NCBI GenBank assembly: GCA_035562355.1
Contig: DATMXU010000111.1
Location: forward strand, 1-10,112
Source of the DNA: Pseudoflavonifractor sp035562355
GTDB taxonomy: Bacteria; Bacillota; Clostridia; Oscillospirales; Oscillospiraceae
Length of the DNA: 10,112 bases
Reading direction: 5' to 3'
In this document: positions 5,471-10,112 of the stretch, piece after piece
How positions within the stretch are numbered: the first letter of the stretch is position 1
Layout: each line of letters begins with the position of its first letter
Position numbers and translations under genes: made by a program
Notes under the pieces: model-generated
What the model saw: the letters and a program-made list of their open reading frames with translations, nothing else
Database searches by the model: none
Told to the model about the DNA's origin: nothing

Positions 5471-7000
5471 ATGAGTGAATACATTATTGAGATGTGCAAT
5501 ATCACCAAGGAGTTTCCCGGCATTATCGCCAATGATGATATTACCCTCCAGCTCAAAAAGGGAGAGATCCACGCGCTTTTGGGTGAGAACGGCGCCGGAA
5601 AATCCACGCTGATGAGCGTGCTCTTCGGGCTCTATCAGCCGGAGAAGGGCATTATCAAAAAGGGCGGCAAGGAGGTTAAGATCAAGGACCCCAATGATGC
5701 CAACGCCTTAGGCATTGGCATGGTGCATCAGCATTTCAAGTTGGTACATAATTTCACGGTTTTGCAGAACATCATCCTGGGGGTGGAGACCACCAAGGCG
5801 GGGTTCCTCAAGATGAACGACGCCCGGGTCAAGGCGGTGCAGCTGTCCGAGCAGTACGGTCTGAAAGTTGACCCCGATGCCCTCATTGAGAACATCACCG
5901 TTGGGATGCAACAGCGGGTGGAGATACTCAAAATGCTTTACCGTGACAATGAGATACTGATTTTTGACGAACCCACGGCGGTGCTCACCCCCCAGGAAAT
6001 CGAGGAACTGATGAAGATTATGAAGGGCCTTGCCGCCGAGGGCAAGAGTATTCTCTTCATTACACATAAGCTCAACGAGATCAAGGCGGTGGCTGACCGC
6101 TGCACTGTACTGCGCAAGGGCAAGTATATCGGGACGGTGGACGTGGCGGACGTCTCCAAGGAGCAGATGAGCGAGATGATGGTGGGCCGCAAGGTGGATC
6201 TGAATGTGGAAAAGGGCCCCGCCCACCCCGCCGACGTGGTCTTTGAGGTGGAGGGTCTCACCGTGGTCAACCAGGAGCACGGCAAGAAGGTGGTCAACGA
6301 TGTGAGTTTCAAGGTCCGCCGGGGAGAGATTGTCTGCATCGCGGGTATCGACGGAAATGGCCAGAGTGAGCTTGTGCAAGCCATCACCGGCCTTATTAAA
6401 GCCGACGGCGGCACAGTAAAACTCCTGGGGGAGGAGGTCTCCCACACCTCCATCCGCCACCGCAACACCCACGGCATGGGCCATATCCCTGAGGACCGGC
6501 ACAAGCACGGCCTGGTGCTGGACTATCCGCTGGGGTATAACCTGGTGCTCCAGAGCTATTTTGAGCCCCGTTTCTGCCAGAGGGGGTTTCTCAAGTACGA
6601 CAAAATCTTCGAGTACTCCGATGAGCTGATTGGTAAGTACGATATCCGCTCCGGCCAGGGGGCACGCACCATGGCCCGCAGCATGTCGGGCGGCAACCAG
6701 CAGAAAGCCATCGTGGCCCGGGAGATCGACCGCAACCCTGATCTGCTGATTGCCGTCCAACCCACCCGGGGCCTGGACGTGGGTGCCATTGAGTACATCC
6801 ATCGGCAGATTGTGACCCAGCGGGACGCAGGGAAAGCGGTGCTCCTGGTCAGTCTTGAACTGGACGAGGTTATGAATCTGGCTGACCGGATTTTGGTTAT
6901 CTATGAGGGTGAGATCGTGGCCGACCTCAGCCAGGACGAAGTGACTACCCAGGAGCTGGGCCTCTACATGGCGGGCTCCAAGCGGAAGGAGGCGGTGTAA
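5471..7000 (+). CDS. nupA: Nucleoside ABC importer, two-domain ATPase
   Basis: This 509-residue cytoplasmic ATPase with two fused nucleotide-binding domains powers the BMP-type nucleoside importer. Domain 1 has Walker A GENGAGKST (38-46), Q-loop Q87, a shortened signature VGMQQ (144-148), Walker B LIFDEPT (163-169) and H199. Domain 2 has a degenerate Walker A, GIDGNGQSE (292-300), without the lysine, the canonical signature MSGGNQQK (405-412), and Q430 in AVQPTRGLD where the catalytic glutamate would be. One composite ATP site is thus consensus and the other degenerate, as is usual for sugar/nucleoside importers of this class. The ATG at 5471 begins MSEYIIEM; a TTG at 5441 would add ten low-complexity residues and is less likely. 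The ribosome site is only fair (GAAGGGAAG at 5452-5460, 10 nt away). It is first of three genes; nupB starts on the next base after its stop. Confidence 0.95.
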   Translation: MSEYIIEMCNITKEFPGIIANDDITLQLKKGEIHALLGENGAGKSTLMSVLFGLYQPEKGIIKKGGKEVKIKDPNDANALGIGMVHQHFKLVHNFTVLQNIILGVETTKAGFLKMNDARVKAVQLSEQYGLKVDPDALIENITVGMQQRVEILKMLYRDNEILIFDEPTAVLTPQEIEELMKIMKGLAAEGKSILFITHKLNEIKAVADRCTVLRKGKYIGTVDVADVSKEQMSEMMVGRKVDLNVEKGPAHPADVVFEVEGLTVVNQEHGKKVVNDVSFKVRRGEIVCIAGIDGNGQSELVQAITGLIKADGGTVKLLGEEVSHTSIRHRNTHGMGHIPEDRHKHGLVLDYPLGYNLVLQSYFEPRFCQRGFLKYDKIFEYSDELIGKYDIRSGQGARTMARSMSGGNQQKAIVAREIDRNPDLLIAVQPTRGLDVGAIEYIHRQIVTQRDAGKAVLLVSLELDEVMNLADRILVIYEGEIVADLSQDEVTTQELGLYMAGSKRKEAV

Positions 7001-8185
7001 ATGGAGGGGAAACGTCTGAAAAACCCGCTGGAGAAACAGGGTATCCAGAGCGCTCTTGCATCCATCATCGCCATCATCATCGGTATGCTGGTGGGCTTTA
7101 TCATCCTGCTTGTCTCCAACCCAGGAAAGGCTTTGTCCGGGTTTGTTGCCATCGCCACCGGGGGTTTCTCCGACATGAAACAGGTAGGCCAGGTGCTTTA
7201 CTACGCCACGCCCCTCATTATGACCGGCCTGTCGGTGGGCTTTGCCAAGAAGACCGGCCTTTTCAACATCGGCGGACCCGGTCAGTTCATTATGGGGGCC
7301 TTTGCTGCCGTATATGTGGGTGTGCGCTGGACCTTTTTGCCCGCGGGGCTCCACTGCTTGGTGGCCCTGCTGGCGGCGGTGCTAGTGGGCGGTCTGTGGG
7401 GCGCGGTGCCCGGTATTTTGAAAGCTTATTATAATATCAACGAGGTTATTGCCTGCATCATGATGAACTACATCGGAATGAGTATGTCGAACCTCCTCAT
7501 CCGCCGTACCGTATTCGACGTGAAGACCAATCTCTCTTTGCGGCCCGCCGCCTCAGCGGTGCTGCCTAAGTTAGGTTTTGATAAAATCTTTGTGGCAGGG
7601 GCCACTCCTTCCAGTGTAAACTCAGGCATCCTCATCGCCATTTTGATGGGTATCCTGGTATGGGTTGTCCTGGAAAAGACTAAGTTCGGTTTTGAGTTGA
7701 AAGCCTGCGGCTACAACCGGGACGCCGCCAAGTACGCCGGTATCAACGAGAAGAAAAACATTATGCTCTCCATGATCATCGCTGGGGCCCTTTGCGGTCT
7801 CGGTGGTGCGCTGCTCTATCTGGCGGGCGCGGGTACCGGCATCCCGGTGCTCGATGTGCTGGCGGTTCAGGGCTTTAACGGCATCCCCGTGGCTCTGCTG
7901 GGTATGTCTAACCCCATTGCCATCATTTTTACCGGCATTTTCATGTCCTATCTGACAGTGGGCGGCCTTGCCATGCAGCTCTATGGCTTTGTCTCGCAAA
8001 TCGTGGACATCATTACATCGGTCATCATCTATTTCGCCGCCTTCGCACTCTTCTTCAGCCAGATCATAGCGAAGATGGTCAAGGGTAAGCAGGAGAAAAA
8101 CGCCAATGCGGCGCCTCCCGCGCCCCCGGGTTTAAAACTCGAAACAAAGCCGGTCTCCGTGCCGGAGGGAGGTGACGCTCAGTGA
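7001..8185 (+). CDS. nupB: Nucleoside ABC importer, permease subunit 1
   Basis: This 394-residue integral membrane permease belongs to the BPD_transp_2 family and pairs with the second permease to form the translocation pore. Hydrophobic segments run from about residue 17 to 357, beginning with SIIAIIIGMLVGFIILLV (21-38) and ending near IIYFAAFALFFSQII. Family landmarks are GLFNIGGPGQFIMGAF (86-101), NEVIACIMMNYI (147-158) and the cytoplasmic loop FGFELKACGYNRDAAKYAGI (229-248), the likely ATPase contact. The hydrophilic C-terminal tail (about 360-394) is rich in Ala, Pro and Lys. The ATG directly follows the nupA stop, with AAGGAGG (6986-6992) 8 nt upstream inside nupA. Its TGA overlaps the GTG start of nupC. 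This arrangement indicates coupled translation and matched amounts of the subunits. Confidence 0.94.
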   Translation: MEGKRLKNPLEKQGIQSALASIIAIIIGMLVGFIILLVSNPGKALSGFVAIATGGFSDMKQVGQVLYYATPLIMTGLSVGFAKKTGLFNIGGPGQFIMGAFAAVYVGVRWTFLPAGLHCLVALLAAVLVGGLWGAVPGILKAYYNINEVIACIMMNYIGMSMSNLLIRRTVFDVKTNLSLRPAASAVLPKLGFDKIFVAGATPSSVNSGILIAILMGILVWVVLEKTKFGFELKACGYNRDAAKYAGINEKKNIMLSMIIAGALCGLGGALLYLAGAGTGIPVLDVLAVQGFNGIPVALLGMSNPIAIIFTGIFMSYLTVGGLAMQLYGFVSQIVDIITSVIIYFAAFALFFSQIIAKMVKGKQEKNANAAPPAPPGLKLETKPVSVPEGGDAQ

Positions 8186-9144
8186 GTATTGGTGAACTGA
8201 TTATTTTCCTGGTCCAGCAGATGATGTATTTCTCCATCCCCCTGCTGGTAGTGGCCCTGGGCGGCCTGTTCGCCGAGCGGTCCGGCGTGGTCAACATCGC
8301 GCTGGAGGGCATCATGATCGTAGGCGCGTTCTGCAGCATCCTCTTCATCCACTATTTCCAGGGTTCTATGCCAGGGCAGACCGTCCTCATTGTGGCCCTC
8401 ATCATCGCTGTCGTGGCCGGCATGCTCATCAGTCTGGTGCATGCGTATGCCGCTGTTAACATGAAGGCTGACCAGACCATCAGCGGCACTGCCATCAACA
8501 TGTTTGCTCCAGCCTTCGCCATCTTCGTAGCTCGTATGCTCCAGGGTGTTCAGCAGGTCACCTTCCAGAACGCCTTCCGCATTGAGAAGGTGCCCTTTCT
8601 GGGAGATATCCCGGTTATCGGGCCCCTGTTTTTCCAGCAGACGTATATCACCACCTACCTGGGCTTTGCCCTCCTTGTTATCGCGTCAGTGGTGCTATAT
8701 AAAACACGGTTCGGGCTTCGAATGCGCGCCTGCGGCGAGCATCCCCAGGCCGCCGATAGCGTGGGAGTCAACGTCTATAAGATGCGCTACGCGGGGACAC
8801 TCATCTCGGGCGCGCTGGCGGGCATGGGCGGACTAATCTTTGTTATTCCTACCTCTACCAACTTCGACGCTACCGTCTCCGGGTATGGTTTCCTGGCGCT
8901 GGCCGTGCTGATCTTCGGACAGTGGAAACCGAGACGTATCCTCTTCGCCGCCCTTTTCTTCGGATTTATGAAGACGGTCTCGGCCACCTACTCCAGCATC
9001 CCGTTGCTGGTGGGGCTCAAGATCCCCAGCGATATCTACAAGATGATCCCTTATATTGCCACCCTGGTGGTGCTGGCCTTCACCTCTAAGAACTCGGCGG
9101 CCCCCAGGGCTGAAGGAATCCCCTACGACAAGGGCCAGCGGTAA
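8182..9144 (+). CDS. nupC: Nucleoside ABC importer, permease subunit 2
   Basis: This 320-residue integral membrane permease of the BPD_transp_2 family is partner to NupB. Landmarks are the N-terminal hydrophobic segment IPLLVVALGGLFAERSG followed by VVNIALEGIMIVGAF (36-50), the cytoplasmic loop FGLRMRACGEHPQAADSVGV (177-196), and GYGFLALAVLIFGQWKP (234-250), all typical of the second permease in BMP-type importers. Several further hydrophobic stretches extend to about residue 300, then a short hydrophilic tail. Translation starts at GTG 8182, overlapping the nupB stop by 4 nt (GTGA). A strong GGAGGGAGGTGA site (8164-8175) lies 6 nt upstream, which makes this start convincing. It is the last gene of the operon. 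No hairpin with a T-run follows, so transcripts may continue towards cdd. Confidence 0.94.
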   Translation: MSIGELIIFLVQQMMYFSIPLLVVALGGLFAERSGVVNIALEGIMIVGAFCSILFIHYFQGSMPGQTVLIVALIIAVVAGMLISLVHAYAAVNMKADQTISGTAINMFAPAFAIFVARMLQGVQQVTFQNAFRIEKVPFLGDIPVIGPLFFQQTYITTYLGFALLVIASVVLYKTRFGLRMRACGEHPQAADSVGVNVYKMRYAGTLISGALAGMGGLIFVIPTSTNFDATVSGYGFLALAVLIFGQWKPRRILFAALFFGFMKTVSATYSSIPLLVGLKIPSDIYKMIPYIATLVVLAFTSKNSAAPRAEGIPYDKGQR

Positions 9145-9237
9145 GGTAGTTTTATCCTATCAGAGCCGATGAGAAAGAGTTAGGTCATCTGTCCTAGCGG
9201 CCCGGGGTCAAAAGAAGTTTTAAAAAGCCATATGTCG
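9145..9237. other. Intergenic stretch after nupC, no gene or clear terminator
   Basis: No open frame with a ribosome site and no T-tailed hairpin is seen here. CATCTGTCC (9186-9194) differs by one base from the CATTTGTCC at the bmp promoter but lies 43 nt upstream of the cdd -35. A short TAGG/CCTA dyad (9181-9184 and 9193-9196) surrounds it. Confidence 0.5.
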
Positions 9238-9267
9238 TTGCAAGATTCCCCCCTTGCGTGGTATAAT
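9238..9267 (+). promoter_or_regulatory. Promoter of cdd with extended -10
   Basis: The -35 TTGCAA (9238-9243) is identical to that of the nupA promoter. An 18-nt spacer follows, then a perfect TATAAT (9262-9267) preceded by TGG (9259-9261), which makes an extended -10. Transcription should start near 9274. Confidence 0.85.
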
Positions 9268-9283
9268 AGCCGCAAAGCGGCTA
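9267..9283. promoter_or_regulatory. Perfect 17-bp dyad at the cdd transcription start (candidate operator)
   Basis: TAGCCGC (9267-9273), AAA, GCGGCTA (9277-9283) form a perfect inverted repeat. It begins on the last base of the -10 box and is centred on the predicted start site. Half of it would be missing from the RNA, so a DNA operator is more likely than an RNA hairpin. The regulator is unknown. Confidence 0.5.
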
Positions 9284-9289
9284 GTATAC

Positions 9290-9318
9290 GCGCATATGGG
9301 CGCTCCGTGTCCATGCGC
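9290..9318 (+). promoter_or_regulatory. Hairpin in the cdd 5' leader
   Basis: GCGC (9290-9293) pairs with GCGC (9315-9318), and ATGG (9296-9299) with CCAT (9311-9314), leaving a two-base AT bulge and an 11-nt loop. It lies in a leader of about 110 nt, long for a housekeeping gene. It is not a terminator. It matches no riboswitch class I can recognise. Confidence 0.4.
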
Positions 9319-9383
9319 TGTGATTTAGCCCCGGCGCGGGACGCGTCGGTGGTATATCATACAACGCGAAGGGGGGATTTTTT

Positions 9384-9791
9384 ATGACCGATCAGGAATT
9401 GGTGGAGCTGGCCTTTACCATGCTGGAGCGCTCTTACGTGCCCTATTCCGAGTTCCCCGTGGGGGCTGCGCTGGAGTGCGCGGACGGCTCGGTCTACACC
9501 GGGTGCAACGTGGAGAACGCGGCCTACGGCTCCTGCATCTGTGCCGAGCGCACCGCGCTGGTAAAGGCGGTCAGCGAGGGGCACAGGGACGATTTCAGGC
9601 GCATCGCCATCGTGGGCAACTCCGCCGACTACTGCTGGCCCTGCGGCGCATGCCGCCAGATGCTCTATGAATTCGCCCCCGAGCTCACCGTCTTAGTGGC
9701 CCGGGGCGACCATCAGTTCGTGGCGCTGGACCTCTCCCAAGACCTGCTGCCTCACGGCTTTGGGCCCAAATCCCTGATTCGGGAGGGGTAA
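9384..9791 (+). CDS. cdd: Cytidine deaminase
   Basis: This zinc-dependent cytosolic deaminase converts cytidine and deoxycytidine to uridine and deoxyuridine, feeding Udp. At 135 residues it has the length of the small homotetrameric type. The active site is complete: C53-x-E55 in CAERTA, with C53 a zinc ligand and E55 the proton shuttle, and C87/C90 in PCGAC as the other two zinc ligands. The nucleoside-binding pair N42 and E44 lies in NVENAAYG, and R56, which tunes the zinc site in this type, is present. VPYSEFPVGAAL (19-30) is the usual N-terminal landmark. The ATG follows a purine-rich AAGGGGGGA site (9369-9377) by 6 nt. The gene has its own promoter with an operator-like dyad and a structured leader. 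Confidence 0.97.
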   Translation: MTDQELVELAFTMLERSYVPYSEFPVGAALECADGSVYTGCNVENAAYGSCICAERTALVKAVSEGHRDDFRRIAIVGNSADYCWPCGACRQMLYEFAPELTVLVARGDHQFVALDLSQDLLPHGFGPKSLIREG

Positions 9792-9841
9792 GCCCGGCGC
9801 GCGAACAAAACATTTTGAATAATTTGCGCGAAAGATGCCCA

Positions 9842-9850
9842 TGCTATACC
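9842..9850 (+). promoter_or_regulatory. Possible extended -10 promoter for the DUF378 gene
   Basis: TGCTATACC (9842-9850) is an extended -10 element. The -35 region is weak, with TTTGCG (9823-9828) at 16-nt spacing. No terminator separates cdd from this gene, so readthrough from cdd is equally possible. Confidence 0.35.
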
Positions 9851-9864
9851 CGGAAATCCATTTA

Positions 9865-9871
9865 GAGGAGG
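9865..9871 (+). promoter_or_regulatory. Ribosome binding site of the DUF378 gene
   Basis: GAGGAGG lies 11 nt before the ATG at 9883 and 17 nt before the next ATG at 9889, so the first is preferred. The open frame extends further upstream to an ATG at 9835, but that start has no ribosome site and would place this one inside the gene. Confidence 0.75.
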
Positions 9872-9882
9872 TTTCTCGGGTA

Positions 9883-10095
9883 ATGATCATGGACAAGATC
9901 GCTCTGGTCCTCGCCATCATCGGCGGGCTCAACTGGGGCAGCATCGGGATTTTCGGCTTCGACGTAGTGGCCTTTGCTTTCGGCGGCTCCGGCAGCGCCG
10001 TGTCGCGGGTCATCTATACGCTGGTTGGCCTGTCCGCCGTCTGGTGCATTTCCCTCCTGTTCCGGGAGCGGGACACCGTGGACGAGAAGGCTTAA
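9883..10095 (+). CDS. Small DUF378-family membrane protein
   Basis: This is a 70-residue protein with two predicted membrane segments, about residues 5-33 and 42-60, and a short charged tail (RERDTVDEKA). The first segment carries GGLNWGSIGIFGFD, the conserved core of the DUF378 family of small bacterial membrane proteins, which has no established function. The ATG at 9883 is chosen for its spacing from GAGGAGG; a second ATG at 9889 would give 68 residues. It lies 91 nt after cdd on the same strand and may be cotranscribed or use its own weak promoter. Nothing in the sequence links it to nucleoside metabolism. Confidence 0.85.
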   Translation: MIMDKIALVLAIIGGLNWGSIGIFGFDVVAFAFGGSGSAVSRVIYTLVGLSAVWCISLLFRERDTVDEKA

Positions 10096-10112
10096 GCTGC
10101 GCGAGCATCCAT

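Noticed and set aside
5708..7354. Long minus-strand open frame of 548 codons opposite the ABC ATPase and first permease
   Set aside because: It is His/Leu/Val-rich with no recognisable domain, spans two real genes on the other strand, and reflects the GC-rich third positions of those genes.
9160..9185. Hammerhead-like string GATGAGAAA after nupC
   Set aside because: The conserved CUGANGA core has a C in place of the invariant U, and no matching stems were found.
9268..9383. Known riboswitch or PyrR-binding element in the cdd leader
   Set aside because: No purine-riboswitch, preQ1 or PyrR consensus could be recognised, and there is no terminator hairpin before cdd.
9799..9832. Direct repeat GCGCGAA (9799-9805 and 9826-9832) between cdd and the DUF378 gene
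   Set aside because: Only two 7-bp copies of low-complexity GC sequence occur, with no clear relation to a promoter; chance is a sufficient explanation.

Overview
The window is about 10 kb of GC-rich, gene-dense DNA with consensus sigma-A promoters, strong Shine-Dalgarno sites and Firmicute-type protein families. The gene set suggests an anaerobic, high-GC member of the Clostridia, such as a Flavonifractor/Lawsonibacter-like Oscillospiraceae. That placement is inference from gene families and base composition; no rRNA or other marker gene is present.

Layout, left to right. (1) The 3' end of a helix-hairpin-helix (ComEA-type) protein is followed after 1 nt by an OmpR-type response regulator with no histidine kinase beside it. 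(2) udp (uridine phosphorylase) has its own promoter and converges on (3) a minus-strand flavodiiron protein (FprA type), with a shared bidirectional terminator between them. (4) deoC (deoxyribose-phosphate aldolase) diverges from the flavodiiron gene. (5) A BMP-family nucleoside-binding lipoprotein has its own promoter and a strong terminator. (6) A separate three-gene operon encodes the two-domain ABC ATPase and two permeases of the same importer; its genes abut or overlap. (7) cdd (cytidine deaminase) has a structured leader of about 110 nt. (8) A small two-helix DUF378 membrane protein closes the window.

Functionally, most of the window is a nucleoside uptake and salvage locus. The lipoprotein captures nucleosides and the ATPase with its two permeases imports them. 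Cdd deaminates (deoxy)cytidine to (deoxy)uridine, Udp splits uridine to uracil and ribose-1-phosphate, and DeoC cleaves deoxyribose-5-phosphate to acetaldehyde and glyceraldehyde-3-phosphate. Phosphopentomutase (DeoB) and a thymidine/pyrimidine phosphorylase, needed to link deoxynucleosides to DeoC, are not in the window. The flavodiiron protein is an oxygen/NO detoxification enzyme unrelated to salvage.

The genes are conserved and none looks like a new system. The less ordinary material is regulatory. An identical 8-bp element, CATTTGTC/GACAAATG, lies 2-3 nt upstream of the -35 box of both the udp and lipoprotein promoters. A perfect 17-bp dyad covers the predicted transcription start of cdd, followed by a structured leader. 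No tRNA, rRNA, CRISPR array, insertion sequence or integrase was seen. No gene-free stretch exceeds 300 bases; the longest are 3863-4090 and 9145-9383, described below.
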